Positions 48,717-58,016 are shown, counted from the stretch's first letter. The stretch: DNA of 64,000 nucleotides from Polyangium fumosum (GCF_005144585.1 NZ_SSMQ01000001.1:248001-312000); one strand, 5' to 3'. Numbers and translations are program-made. The notes: generated by a model not told the origin, from the letters alone.

Positions 48717-49523
48717 GCCCTGGATCTGCTTCGTCGTGACCTCGCCCCGATCCTGCCCGAGGCCTTCGCGCTCATCGACGCGGAGGCGCGGCGCGTGCTC
48801 CAGTTGAGCCTCGCGGCGCGCAAGCTCGTCGATTTCCGCGGCCCGTTCGGCTGGGGATATGCGTCGGTCAATACGGGCCGGCTCCGCCCGCTCGGCGAGG
48901 GCCCCGTGCCCGGCGTGTCCATCGGCCAACGCACGTCGCAGCCGCTCCTCGAATTGCGCACGCCCATCTCGCTCGACCTCGCGGACCTCGACGCGGCGGC
49001 GCGCGGCGCCGTCGATCTCGACATGTCCGCGGTCGTGCAGGCGGCCGAGCGGATCGCGCGGGTCGAGGACGGCGCCATTTTTCATGGATATGCCGAAGGG
49101 GACATCCACGGCATCGTGCAAAAGAGCCCGCACGCGCCGGTGCGCATTCCGAACGTCACCGCGTTTCCGGCCGCGGTCGTGCAGGCGCAGGAGGTCCTCC
49201 GGTCGGCCGGCGTCACGGGCCCTTATGTGCTCGTGGCCGGCTCGCGTGAATACGACGAGCTCGCGGCGGGCTCGGACGACGGGTATCCGATCTTGAAGCG
49301 TATCGAGCGACAGATCATCGATCACCCGGTCGTGTGGGCGCCTGCGCTCTCGGGCGCGGTGCTGCTCTCCGTGCGCGGAGGCGATTTCGAGCTCACGGTC
49401 GGGCAGGATCTCTCGATCGGATACGCGTACCACGAAAAACAGCGGGTCGAGCTCTTCCTGACCGAGTCGTTCACGTTCCGCGTGCTCGAACCGCAGGCGG
49501 CCGTGGTTCTCCGCCGCGGCTAG
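48714..49523 (+). CDS. encapsulin shell protein (HK97-fold nanocompartment)
   Basis: 269 residues from GTG at 48714. The N-terminus LDLLRRDLAPILPEAFALID and AARKLVDFRGPFGWGYASVN are typical of family 1 encapsulins, as are SREYDELAAGSDDGYPILKR and the C-terminal strand LFLTESFTFRVLEPQA. Family 1 shells of this length assemble T=1 (60 subunits), although longer T=3 forms exist in myxobacteria. It packages the ferritin encoded just upstream and sequesters iron in the cytoplasm. Confidence 0.96.
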   Translation: MALDLLRRDLAPILPEAFALIDAEARRVLQLSLAARKLVDFRGPFGWGYASVNTGRLRPLGEGPVPGVSIGQRTSQPLLELRTPISLDLADLDAAARGAVDLDMSAVVQAAERIARVEDGAIFHGYAEGDIHGIVQKSPHAPVRIPNVTAFPAAVVQAQEVLRSAGVTGPYVLVAGSREYDELAAGSDDGYPILKRIERQIIDHPVVWAPALSGAVLLSVRGGDFELTVGQDLSIGYAYHEKQRVELFLTESFTFRVLEPQAAVVLRRG

Positions 49524-49600
49524 ATCCGGCCGGCCCTTCCGTTTGCCCTCGCCCTCGTGTACGGTGCGCTGCCGCTCGAACGGCAGGACCACCGGCCCTC

Positions 49601-49930
49601 ATGAAAAACCCCTCCTTGCGCGCCGTCGCCGCGCTCGTCCTCGCCTTGCCCATGCTCGCCCTCGGGTGCTCGAAGGAAGCGCAGGCCAAGGTGACGCTCG
49701 AAAAGTACGAGGCGGTGTTCCGGGTCTGCAAGGAAGAGACGGAGAAGGCGAAGCTCTCGCCCGGGGAGCATCGATGCTCGCTCGTGGCGAGCATCGCCGT
49801 GGATCTCGGCCTCGAAGAATCGGGGCTCGAAGAGCCGAAGCGGCACGAATTGCTCGCGGCCTGGCTCGACACAAAGGGGTTCGTGGCCCATTACTTGCCG
49901 CCTTCGATGCGGCCCAAGGAAGAGCGCTGA
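49601..49930 (+). CDS. small lipoprotein, 109 residues
   Basis: ATG at 49601, 78 bp after the encapsulin stop. Signal VAALVLALPMLALGC; the mature chain is Glu/Lys-rich, helical (KVTLEKYEAVFRVCKEETEK) with two further Cys and a PPSMRPKEER end. No family recognised. Next gene starts 21 bp after its stop, so both may be one unit; a link to iron storage is not shown. Confidence 0.68.
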   Translation: MKNPSLRAVAALVLALPMLALGCSKEAQAKVTLEKYEAVFRVCKEETEKAKLSPGEHRCSLVASIAVDLGLEESGLEEPKRHELLAAWLDTKGFVAHYLPPSMRPKEER

Positions 49931-49950
49931 AGGCGCGAGAAAGGTTTGTC

Positions 49951-50607
49951 ATGTCCGAGGAAGGGATCGACGATCCGCGCAGCGTCCTGTCGCTCGCCGC
50001 GAACGAGCTCGGCGTGGGGCAATTCGAGGAGGCGCTCGCGCGCGTGAAGGCGCTCCAGCCCTCGCTTGCGGGCACGCCCGACCTGCTCGCGCCGTCGCGC
50101 GCGCTCGAAGCGCGGGCGCTGGCGAGCCTCGGGCGGGAGGAGGAGGCGCTCGTGGTGCTGGAGCAGGCGCAAAAGGATGCCGAGGCGGCGAACCTGCCCG
50201 CGCACGTCGAGGGCCTCGGGCGGCTGCGGGCCGGGCTCGCGCAAGCGTTCGAGATGGAGCGGCTCGCGTCGATGTCACCGGAGGATCTGGAGCGACAAAC
50301 CGAGGATCCGGCCCAGCGCGCCGTGCTTTATTCGAACAAGATCGTCGCGGCGCTCGCCGTGGGCGACATCGAAGGGGCGCGTGAGCTCTTGCCGCGCGCC
50401 CGCATGGCCGCCGAGCAGGCCGAGGATCCGGCTGCGCTCCTGCCCGTCCTGCTCGCGACGACGCAGCTCTGCGTGGCGACGAACGACGTGCCGACGGCGA
50501 AACGCGCGCTCGAAGCGGCCCGCAAGGTCGCCGAGGCGAGCGAGCCGGACGCGATCCCGCTGATCGACGAAATGGCGGGGTATCTCCTGCGAGATCCCGA
50601 GGCCTGA
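49951..50607 (+). CDS. TPR-like helical-repeat protein
   Basis: 218 residues from ATG at 49951. Alternating Ala/Leu/Glu-rich helices of about 17 residues (ANELGVGQFEEALARVKALQ, RALEARALASLGREEEALVV, IVAALAVGDIEGARELLPRA) fit five or so tetratricopeptide-type repeats, with no signal peptide. It should mediate protein-protein contacts in the cytoplasm. Convergent with the gamma-glutamyltransferase gene, 37 bp apart. Confidence 0.75.
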   Translation: MSEEGIDDPRSVLSLAANELGVGQFEEALARVKALQPSLAGTPDLLAPSRALEARALASLGREEEALVVLEQAQKDAEAANLPAHVEGLGRLRAGLAQAFEMERLASMSPEDLERQTEDPAQRAVLYSNKIVAALAVGDIEGARELLPRARMAAEQAEDPAALLPVLLATTQLCVATNDVPTAKRALEAARKVAEASEPDAIPLIDEMAGYLLRDPEA

Positions 50608-50644
50608 GGCGCCCGGGATCCCGCAGACCACCTGATTTAGCCCC

Positions 50645-52552
50645 TCACTTCGATTCCACCACCATCGCGCTCCCGCCATTGCGGCGCACCGGCTCCGCGA
50701 CGGCCGTCATCGTGCCATCCGCGTTCAATTGAATCGCCGTCGCCGCGCCGATGAGGCCGGCATCCGAAAACGCGTGGCCCTTGGCCTGGAGCGCCGTCGC
50801 CTCGGGCGAGCTCATGAAGAGCGGCTCGGCGCTGCTCGTCGCGTTGGGCGCGTTTCGTTGCGACACACGCGGCGCGGCCAGCGCCTCGTCGATCGGCATC
50901 TTGAAATCGATGTGATTCACGAGGATCTGCATCACCGTGGTGATGATCGTCGCGCCGCCGGGCGAGCCGACCGCCAGCACGGGCACGCCGTTCGACAGGA
51001 CGATCGTCGGGCTCATGCTGCTGCGCGGCCGCTTGCCCGGCTCCAGCACGTTCGGGTGCGGCGTGTCCGCCGTGGCGGGGATGTTGAAATCGGTCAGCTC
51101 GTTGTTCAGCAAAAACCCGCGCCCCGGCACGACCATGCCATTGCCGCCCTCGTATTCGATGGTGCAGGTGTAGGAGACCAGGTTCCCGAACGAATCCGCC
51201 ACCGTGATGTGCGTGGTCTCCGGATCGAGCTCGGCGGGCGATTCCCCCGCATGGAACCCGGCGGGCGGCTTCGGCTTCGCGCCGCTCGGATCCACCTGAT
51301 GCGCGAACGGATTGCCCGCGGGCTTCGCCTCGATCGAGGCCATCGTCGGGTCGATGAGGGCCCGCCGCTCGGCCGTGTACGCCGCCGAGAGCATTCCCTC
51401 CACGGGCACGTTCACGAACTCGGGATCCCCCATGAACGTGTTGCGATCCGCATACGCGAGCCGCGAAGCTTCGAGCCAGTGATGCAAAAAATCCGTTTTG
51501 CTCATCGAGGCCGAATCGAAGCCGTCGAGCAGGTTCAGCGTCATGCCCGTGGTGAGCCCGCCGCTCGAAGGCAACCCGACGCCGAGGATCGTGAGCCCGC
51601 GATAGGTCGTTTGCACGGCGGGGCGCACGCGCGCCTCGTAGGTGGAGAGGTCCGAGACGGTCATGAAGCCCGGGCGCGGCACGATCGTCGCGTCGGCCGT
51701 GAACGGCGGGTTCGTCACGGTCGCGACGATGTCCTTGCCGATGTCGCCATCGTAAAAGATCGCCGGGCCATTTTTGGCGAGGAGCTCGTACGTCGCGGCG
51801 AGGTCCGGGTTCGTGAAGATCGTGCCCACGGGGAAGGGATCACCGGCCGCGTTCAAGAAGAGCGCGCGTGTGCTCTGGATCTGACGGAAGCGATCGATGT
51901 TGCGCGTCGTCTGATCGAAGAACGTCGGGTCGACATCAAAACCCTTCTTGGCCACGAAGATCGCGAGCTTCAACGCGTCGGCGAGCGGCCGTTTCCCATA
52001 ACGACGCAGCGCCTCGTCCCAACCGCGCAAGGTGCCGGGCACGCCGACGGAGAGGCCGCTCGTGAGCAGATCGTTGAATGCAATGGGCGCGCCGTCCTGG
52101 TAATACGCCGTGTGCTTCATTCCCTGCGGCGTCGTCTCGCGGTGGTCGATCACCACGGCTTGTTTCTTGTCGGCGAGCCATACGAGCATGAACCCACCGC
52201 CGCCGACGCCGCACGAGAACGGATCGGTCACGCCGAGCATGGCGGCCGCCGCGACGGCCGCGTCGATCGCATTGCCGCCGGCCCTGAGCGCCTCGATCGC
52301 GGCCCACGTCCCGCGGTGATCCACGGTCGCCGCGGCGCCGCCTTTCCCGACGGCGGTCGGCACGAACGTCGTGGGCGGCACAGGATCGAGCGGGGGCTCC
52401 GCGTCGGCCGGGCTATCGGGCCCCGCGTCCGCCGGCTCGGGTCCGGCGTCGTTTCCCGCGTCCGGATTCGTGGTGGGAGGGGGCGGCTGCGAATCGAGCG
52501 AGCAGCCGAGGAGCGTGGCCGCAAGAAGGAGAGCGAGATTCGTGTGACGCAT
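50645..52552 (-). CDS. gamma-glutamyltransferase lipoprotein
   Basis: 635 residues from ATG at 52552, lipobox LAATLLGC (about residue 17), then a Pro/Asp/Ala linker of ~50 residues. The large-subunit region begins AVGKGGAAATVDHRG and has DPFSCGVGGGGFMLVW. The autocleavage/catalytic threonine is about T446 in LDPETTHITVAD, and the small subunit carries RPRSSMSPTIVL and GSPGGATIITTV. It should autoprocess and cleave gamma-glutamyl bonds of glutathione or gamma-glutamyl peptides in the periplasm. It is close to twice the length difference of a linker longer than E. coli Ggt, which is not lipidated. Confidence 0.92.
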   Translation of the reverse strand: MRHTNLALLLAATLLGCSLDSQPPPPTTNPDAGNDAGPEPADAGPDSPADAEPPLDPVPPTTFVPTAVGKGGAAATVDHRGTWAAIEALRAGGNAIDAAVAAAAMLGVTDPFSCGVGGGGFMLVWLADKKQAVVIDHRETTPQGMKHTAYYQDGAPIAFNDLLTSGLSVGVPGTLRGWDEALRRYGKRPLADALKLAIFVAKKGFDVDPTFFDQTTRNIDRFRQIQSTRALFLNAAGDPFPVGTIFTNPDLAATYELLAKNGPAIFYDGDIGKDIVATVTNPPFTADATIVPRPGFMTVSDLSTYEARVRPAVQTTYRGLTILGVGLPSSGGLTTGMTLNLLDGFDSASMSKTDFLHHWLEASRLAYADRNTFMGDPEFVNVPVEGMLSAAYTAERRALIDPTMASIEAKPAGNPFAHQVDPSGAKPKPPAGFHAGESPAELDPETTHITVADSFGNLVSYTCTIEYEGGNGMVVPGRGFLLNNELTDFNIPATADTPHPNVLEPGKRPRSSMSPTIVLSNGVPVLAVGSPGGATIITTVMQILVNHIDFKMPIDEALAAPRVSQRNAPNATSSAEPLFMSSPEATALQAKGHAFSDAGLIGAATAIQLNADGTMTAVAEPVRRNGGSAMVVESK

Positions 52553-52634
52553 GGCGTCGAGGAGAACACGGCCACGGGGACGAATCCATCGGGAAAGGAC
52601 GCATTCGCGAGCCCGGGAAGGACGCGGACCTCGG

Positions 52635-53468
52635 TCACCCCCCTTCCGAGAGCCGCTGTGCCAGCCGCACGTGCAGCGCGTGCCCTGCCTTGAACGCGAG
52701 GTAATGCGCCCGCGGCAGCGGATCCAGGAGCGCCAGGTCGCCCATGAAATCCAGGAGCTTATGGCGCGCGGGCTCGTCCGGGAAGCGCAGCGGCCCGTTC
52801 AGCCATTTCGTTCCATCACAAACGATCGCCGTGTCGAGGCTCCCGCCCGCGCAGAGCCCCCGCGCCTGCATCGCCTCCACGTCCGCGAGGACGCCGAACG
52901 TCCGCGCCGGCGCCACCTCCGCGAAAAACCGCTCGGGCGAGGCCAGGAGCGAGGCCCATTGCTCGCCGATCGGCGCCGCGTCGAACACGATTCCACAGGA
53001 AAACCGCAATTCCGGCGCGGGGATCGCCGCGACGAACGCCCCGCCGTTCGAAGGCACCCAGATCGGCGTTTCGAGCACCGTTTCGAGCCGCGGCGCGTAG
53101 GCCGCCGAGAGCCCCACCCGCGCGATCGCCTCGGCCCACGGCAGCGCCGAGCCGTCGAGGATCGGCACCTCGGGCCCCGTGATCTCGATGCGCGCGTCGT
53201 CCACGCCCATCCTCGCGAGCGCCGCCAGCAAATGCTCCGGCGTCCGCACCGAGGCCCCTTCATTCGCGAGCATCGTCGATCGTGTCGTATCGGTGACGAA
53301 CGCCGCGCGGGCCCGGATCACGGGCTCGCCCGGCAGATCCATCCGCACGAAGAAGCGCCCCTCGCCAGGGCCCACGGGGCGGATTCGCACCTCGACGGGC
53401 TTGCCCGTGTGCAGGCCCCGCCCCGGGATCACCACGTCATCGGCCAGTGTTTTTCGCGGGTCGACCAT
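52635..53468 (-). CDS. lpxC: UDP-3-O-acyl-N-acetylglucosamine deacetylase
   Basis: 277 residues, starting at ATG 53468. E78-H79 in RTPEHLLAALARMG, then H236 and D240 in EPARHKLLDFMGDL and H263 in FKAGHALHVRL match the zinc and catalytic residues of E. coli LpxC (H79, H238, D242, H265). It carries out the committed step of lipid A synthesis, so the cell has an LPS outer membrane. The chain is shorter than E. coli LpxC (305). Other lpx genes are not in the window. Coupled neighbours: none; the DAG-kinase gene is divergent, 145 bp apart. Confidence 0.96.
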   Translation of the reverse strand: MVDPRKTLADDVVIPGRGLHTGKPVEVRIRPVGPGEGRFFVRMDLPGEPVIRARAAFVTDTTRSTMLANEGASVRTPEHLLAALARMGVDDARIEITGPEVPILDGSALPWAEAIARVGLSAAYAPRLETVLETPIWVPSNGGAFVAAIPAPELRFSCGIVFDAAPIGEQWASLLASPERFFAEVAPARTFGVLADVEAMQARGLCAGGSLDTAIVCDGTKWLNGPLRFPDEPARHKLLDFMGDLALLDPLPRAHYLAFKAGHALHVRLAQRLSEGG

Positions 53469-53613
53469 TGTTCGTTCGGCGGCTCGTGTCTTCGGCGCGT
53501 CCTTCGCGAGCGCGCGGCAGGCGCGAAAAACATTTCGCGGCGCGCATGAGAGTGGAGAACGGGGCCGGTTCGATCTTGTGGCGCGCGGTCATGTCATGGC
53601 AAGGGTTAGGTCG

Positions 53614-54564
53614 ATGAAGCCGCTTCTCATCGTGAACCCCCAGTCGGCGGGAGGAAAGACGGGCGCGCTCTTCGAGAAGATGCGCGGGCCGATCGAGCGT
53701 CACCTCGGGCACGTCGACGTCGTGTTCACCGAGCGCTCCCGGCACGCGGTCGACATCGCGCGCGACGCGGCGAGCGAGGGGCGGGGGATGGTGATCTCGG
53801 TCGGCGGCGACGGCTCGATCCACGAGGTCGTCTGCGGCCTCATGGAGGCGCGCGACGCCGGCAAGAAGCTCCCCAAGTTTGGCATCATCGGCGCCGGCAC
53901 CGGCGGCGACTACCGGCGCACGCTCGGCTTCGAGAACCGCCTCGACCGTTATTGCGAGGCCATCGCCGAGGGCAAGACGCGCGCGGTGGACATCGGCCGA
54001 TTCTCGTACGCGACGCATACGGGCGAGCGGAAAAGTTCTTACTTCGTGAACATCCTCTCCGTCGGCATGAGCGGCCTCGTCGATCAGTTCGTGGCCGAGT
54101 CGACGCGCACGCTCGGCGGCACGATGGCGTATTTCACGTCCTCGGTGAAAGGCCTCGCGCGGAGCGTCGTGGGCCGCGTCAAATGCACGATATGGCGCGA
54201 GGACGGCTCCCGCGAGGAGACGATCGAGACGCGCTGCTTCGCGATCTGCAACGGCCGGTACTTCGGCAGCGGCATGCAGGTCGCGCCGATGGCGCACCCG
54301 GACGACGGGCTCTTCGACGTCGTCGACCTCGGCGCCGCCTCGCGCCTGCGGTTTTTTATGGTGTCCTCGCGCATGTACACCGGCACGCACGTGCACTCGC
54401 TCGACGTGAAGCACTACCGCTGCGAGCGCATCCAATTGGAACTTTTGAACGAGGACGTCGCGGATCGTTTCCTGCTCGACGTCGACGGCGAGCCGCTCGG
54501 TCGCTTGCCGCTGGAGGTCGAGATGGTGCCCGGCGCCATCGAGGTCCTCGTCCCGAAACAATAA
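53614..54564 (+). CDS. diacylglycerol-kinase/sphingosine-kinase family lipid kinase
   Basis: 316 residues from ATG at 53614 (ATG 53596 is in frame too). PLLIVNPQSAGGKTGALFEK and VISVGGDGSIHEVVCGLM are the two nucleotide-binding signatures of the DAG_cat (YegS/BmrU) family, and GIIGAGTGGDYRRTLGFENR is the usual GTGND variant, here GTGGD with a Gly in place of Asn. The C-terminal half forms the beta-sandwich (LLDVDGEPLGRLPLEVEMVP). It would phosphorylate a membrane lipid in the cytoplasm. Confidence 0.9.
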   Translation: MKPLLIVNPQSAGGKTGALFEKMRGPIERHLGHVDVVFTERSRHAVDIARDAASEGRGMVISVGGDGSIHEVVCGLMEARDAGKKLPKFGIIGAGTGGDYRRTLGFENRLDRYCEAIAEGKTRAVDIGRFSYATHTGERKSSYFVNILSVGMSGLVDQFVAESTRTLGGTMAYFTSSVKGLARSVVGRVKCTIWREDGSREETIETRCFAICNGRYFGSGMQVAPMAHPDDGLFDVVDLGAASRLRFFMVSSRMYTGTHVHSLDVKHYRCERIQLELLNEDVADRFLLDVDGEPLGRLPLEVEMVPGAIEVLVPKQ

Positions 54565-54627
54565 TGCGTTGCGGCATTGCGGAATTGGCTCGCGCGGTTC
54601 CGCAATCGATGTAGAATCGAAAGTCTT

Positions 54628-55839
54628 ATGAGCCAAGACGGCGTCTCGAGCGGCGCGCGATCCTCCGGGCCGCGCTTTCTTGTCGTTGGATGTGGCGGAA
54701 TTGGTGGCCTCGTGGCCGCGCACCTGTTCGCGGGTGGGCACGACGTCACGGCGCTGACCACGAATGCACGGATCGCAGACGCGATCAATACGAAGGGCCT
54801 GCGCGTCCTCGGTGAAAACAGCCCCGGCGTCGTGCGCGGGCGGGCGGTCACCGAGCTCGGGCCGGGCACCGAGCCGTTTGATTACATCCTGCTCGCCACG
54901 CAGCCGCCGCAGGTGGAAGAGGCCGCGCGCGGCGTGCTGCCGCACCTCGCGGAGACGGGCGCGATGGTGACGTTCCAGAACGGCCTCTGCGAGCCGCGGC
55001 TCGCGCGGATCGCGGGCCCGGAGCGCGTGCTCGGCGGCGTCGTCGCGTGGGGCGCGTCCATGGCCGAGCCCGGCGTGTACGAACGCACGTCGCCCGGAGG
55101 ATTCGTGCTCGGCCGCATGGATGGGCAGCCGGACGACCGGCTCTATCCGCTGGCGAAGGCGCTCGGATCGATCGGCGAGACGATCCTCACCGACAACCTG
55201 GCCGGCGCGCGCTGGTCGAAGCTCGCGATCAACTGCTCGATCTCCTCGCTCGGTGCGCTCGGCGGCGACCGGCTCGGCGTGCTTTTGCGCCATCGCTTCA
55301 TTCGTCGCCTGACGCTGGAGATCATGACCGAGGTCGTGCTCGTGGCGCGCGCCTCGGGCGTGAAGCTGCAAAAGGTCTCGGGCACGCTCGACCTCGACTG
55401 GATCGCGCTCTCCGACGCCGACCGTACGGCCGTCGCCTCGCCCTCGCTCTTCGCCAAGCACGCCATTTTGCTCGCGGTCGGCACGCGCTTCCGCAAGATG
55501 CGCTCGTCGATGCTCGCCGCGATGGAGCGCGGCCGCCCGCCCGCCGTGGATTTCTTGAACGGGGAAATCACGAGCCGCGGCCTCTCGCTCGGCATCGCGA
55601 CGCCCATCAATGCGGCCGTCCAGGCCGAAGTGCACGCGCTCGCCGCGAGCCGGACGCCGCCCTCGCTCGCGCTTTGCCGCGCGCTTTACGAGCGTACGCG
55701 TTCGCTCGTGAATGCGCCGTTCTCCATCCCGCCGCCCCCCGCGGAGGCGGACCCGGCCGCGCTCGACCCGGAAATCCCGCCTCCGCCGCGCAAGGCGACG
55801 ACGGCCCGCGCCACGTCCCCCTCGTCGCTCGAACTATGA
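54628..55839 (+). CDS. ketopantoate-reductase-like dehydrogenase (PanE family)
   Basis: 403 residues from ATG at 54628, about 100 longer than E. coli PanE. The Rossmann loop RFLVVGCGGIGGLVAAHLF and the segment DYILLATQPPQVEEAARG bind NADPH; TFQNGLCEPRLARIAG and the helical domain KLAINCSISSLGAL follow the family, with NGEITSRGLSLGIATPINAA near the catalytic end. The C-terminal ~60 residues are Pro/Ala-rich and extra. It may make D-pantoate for coenzyme A or reduce another 2-oxo acid. Its stop overlaps the convergent peptidase stop by 6 bp. Confidence 0.85.
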   Translation: MSQDGVSSGARSSGPRFLVVGCGGIGGLVAAHLFAGGHDVTALTTNARIADAINTKGLRVLGENSPGVVRGRAVTELGPGTEPFDYILLATQPPQVEEAARGVLPHLAETGAMVTFQNGLCEPRLARIAGPERVLGGVVAWGASMAEPGVYERTSPGGFVLGRMDGQPDDRLYPLAKALGSIGETILTDNLAGARWSKLAINCSISSLGALGGDRLGVLLRHRFIRRLTLEIMTEVVLVARASGVKLQKVSGTLDLDWIALSDADRTAVASPSLFAKHAILLAVGTRFRKMRSSMLAAMERGRPPAVDFLNGEITSRGLSLGIATPINAAVQAEVHALAASRTPPSLALCRALYERTRSLVNAPFSIPPPPAEADPAALDPEIPPPPRKATTARATSPSSLEL

Positions 55840-57432
55840 CGTGACGCCGAGCAGCCGCTCGGCCGCCGGATAGATCGGACGGATGTCCACGGGGATATCG
55901 CCGAGCTTGCCGAGGGCGCGCGCGAGCGGCTCGCTCATCACGCCGTATTTCGACAGCATGGCCCGCGCGCCGTCCTTGTCGCCGCGGGCCTGCACGAGGA
56001 GGATTTCACGCAGCAGATCGCGGATCGCGCCGGGCACCTTCTCGTGATCGATCGAAAAAAGCCCGCTCGTTTCGTCCTCGCGGATCACGCCTTTCTCCAT
56101 GAGCCAGTGGAGCTGGAGCGCCGTTCCTTTGCCGTGCGCCTCCTCGATGCCGAAGCGGGTCGCGCGGAACATGCCGGCGAGGAACGTCGAGAAGAGCGGG
56201 GAGCGTCCCCCGGCCGGCAGCACGCCGCGATCCATCAAAAAGAGGAGGTTATAGATCCCCATCACGTCCGCCTTCGCCTCCTCGAACGGCGAATGCAGCT
56301 CCTCCAATCGGAGCCGCACCTCGGTCGAGGCGCCGTCCACGACGATCCGGCCCGGGCCGAGCCCGTGCGAGAGCTCGTGCAAGAGCGTGTGATGAAAGAA
56401 TGCGTCGGCCGAGAGGCGCGAGAGCTCCTCGGGCGCGAGGACACGCGCCGCGATCGGCTTCAAGATCCCCTCGAACTTCGCCTTCATCACGTTGCGGAGC
56501 AGGACGTTTTTGCTCCCCTTCGCCTCGCGCACGCGCTCGTCGTTCGGCAAATTGAACGCGAGCGTCTGCACGCCGGCCCTCGTGTCGCCGGCCGAATACA
56601 CGAGGTCCGCCACGCGGATCGGTGAATCGGTGCCGCGGTTCGGGTTCTTGTGCTCGTCCGGGATCGGCAGGTTCTGCTCCATCGCGGGCAGCTCCGACTT
56701 CAATCGCGCGAGCGTGCCGCTCGCCGAGGGGTCGATCACGGTCACGAACGAGGTGAACGCGGCCTTGTACCCGAAGAGCCGGTCCTCGTAGGTCTCATAC
56801 GGGCCGATCGTGACCTCCACGCGGCTCTCCATGTCCATCCAGGCGAGGTCACTCTCGTAATACTCGTCCGCCCCGAGCGCTTTCACGACAGCGCCGAGGT
56901 ACCGCGCGAGCCCGGCGTCTTTTGCCGCCGCCGCGGCCTTCTGAAGCTCCGCGACGATGGGCCCGAGGAAGGATCGGAACGCCGTCGAATACGGAATCGT
57001 GACGAGCCCATTTTCTCCACGCCGAACGAGCGTGTAGAGGCTCCGGAGCGCGTCGGCCTCGGCCGGATGCGCGGCGATCCACGCCTCGAACTCGTCCTTC
57101 GTCATGTCGACCGGGTAATACCCGGCGCCGGGCGGCCTCGGCAAATCGCCCACGAACGGCTCCTGATCGAGCCGATCCCAGGGACCGGCCGACAGATCGA
57201 AATAAGCGAGCGCGTCCTTCGCGAGCGGTGACGTCTCGCGGGCCAGCTCCGCGCGCATCTCCGGCGCCTCCGCGAACGATTGCCGCAGGAAGATCACGTC
57301 GATGGGCAGGGACGCGCGGACGAGGTGCAGGAGAACCTCGCGTTCGTCCGGCGTGAGCGCGTCGAGGTCGGCGTCGATGGGCGTGGGCACGAAGCGCGCG
57401 AGGCGCGCCGAGACGTCGGGCAGAATGTGCAT
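55834..57432 (-). CDS. M49-like (dipeptidyl-peptidase-III-type) metallopeptidase
   Basis: 532 residues from ATG at 57432, no signal peptide. Long helical start, then VTIGPYETYEDRLFGYKAAF, typical of the M49/Nudix-linked group. The zinc motif is HELSHG (H352, E353, H356), i.e. HExxH rather than the HExxGH of classic dipeptidyl peptidase III; the third ligand is likely in FEEAKADVMG about 45 residues later. It would cleave short peptides in the cytoplasm. Family assignment rests on the layout of these motifs. Confidence 0.82.
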   Translation of the reverse strand: MHILPDVSARLARFVPTPIDADLDALTPDEREVLLHLVRASLPIDVIFLRQSFAEAPEMRAELARETSPLAKDALAYFDLSAGPWDRLDQEPFVGDLPRPPGAGYYPVDMTKDEFEAWIAAHPAEADALRSLYTLVRRGENGLVTIPYSTAFRSFLGPIVAELQKAAAAAKDAGLARYLGAVVKALGADEYYESDLAWMDMESRVEVTIGPYETYEDRLFGYKAAFTSFVTVIDPSASGTLARLKSELPAMEQNLPIPDEHKNPNRGTDSPIRVADLVYSAGDTRAGVQTLAFNLPNDERVREAKGSKNVLLRNVMKAKFEGILKPIAARVLAPEELSRLSADAFFHHTLLHELSHGLGPGRIVVDGASTEVRLRLEELHSPFEEAKADVMGIYNLLFLMDRGVLPAGGRSPLFSTFLAGMFRATRFGIEEAHGKGTALQLHWLMEKGVIREDETSGLFSIDHEKVPGAIRDLLREILLVQARGDKDGARAMLSKYGVMSEPLARALGKLGDIPVDIRPIYPAAERLLGVTS

Positions 57433-57641
57433 GGCTCTGGCGGGGGATGTAGCCGGCTCAGGGGGCCTTGGCGAGGACCATTACCGGGGGGCGGCGCTGC
57501 GCCTCGCGCTTCGATCCGAGCGCGCTCGTCTCCTCGGAATGGTCCCCGACCGCCTCGGCGAGGCAGGGGTTGTCCGCATCGCCGCCGACCCACGGCCCGG
57601 GGTCGAAATGGGCGACGGCGCGGCGCGTTCAGCCATTGGCT
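57433..57641. other. intergenic region without a gene
   Basis: About 209 bp upstream of the metallopeptidase gene. Open frames here are short and lack a start with a ribosome site; I see no promoter boxes I can defend. With the hairpin cluster to its right it makes the 368-bp gap 57433-57800. Confidence 0.5.
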
Positions 57642-57804
57642 AGAGCATCGAACGGTTCGATGCTCTGCGAGATCGCGAAGCGAACTCGCCTCGGGGGGTG
57701 AATCGACCGGGCTTTGCCCGGGCGAGAGGGGGACGCGAGGCGTCCCCCTCGGGACGAAAGAAGCCTAGAACATCGAGCGGTTCTTGAACCGATCGATGTT
57801 CTAG
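57642..57804. repeat. cluster of five hairpins (palindromic repeat element)
   Basis: Five consecutive inverted repeats in 163 bp. (1) 57642-57666: perfect 12-bp arms, 1-nt centre. (2) 57667-57689: GCGAG..CTCGC with inner TCGC-gaa-GCGA. (3) 57707-57721: CCGGGC ttt GCCCGG. (4) 57726-57750: 10-bp arms GAGGGGGACG/CGTCCCCCTC. (5) 57765-57804: arms CTAGAACATCGA/TCGATGTTCTAG with inner GGTTC tt GAACC. Elements 1 and 5 also share a direct repeat CTAGARCATCGARCGGTTC (57640 and 57765). The stop codon of the tiny lipoprotein gene lies inside element 5. Confidence 0.92.
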
Positions 57805-57932
57805 CGCGACGGCGGCGGGTTTTGCCGCACCGCGCAGCCGCAGCCCGGATCGGCCGCGGGGGGCGGCGCCCGGTGCGAGCAGCCGGCGAGGAGGGCCGAG
57901 AGCACGACGAGAGCGACGAGGAAGGGACGCAT
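57801..57932 (-). CDS. tiny lipoprotein, 43 residues
   Basis: ATG at 57932, signal FLVALVVLSALLAGC with the lipidated Cys at residue 18, then a 25-residue mature peptide with CGC and a Pro-rich end. Its TAG stop is part of the large palindrome at 57765-57804, which may terminate transcription. Function unknown; support is the clear lipobox and a preceding GGAAGGGA-type site in reverse (about 57935). Confidence 0.6.
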   Translation of the reverse strand: MRPFLVALVVLSALLAGCSHRAPPPAADPGCGCAVRQNPPPSR

Positions 57933-58016
57933 GGATGCATCGTTTCCGAGCCGATGCGGGAGGTCAAGCGCCCGCGCTTTTCTCGGGGTGCGCTTCGGCG
58001 ATAGCCTGCGCTTCGC

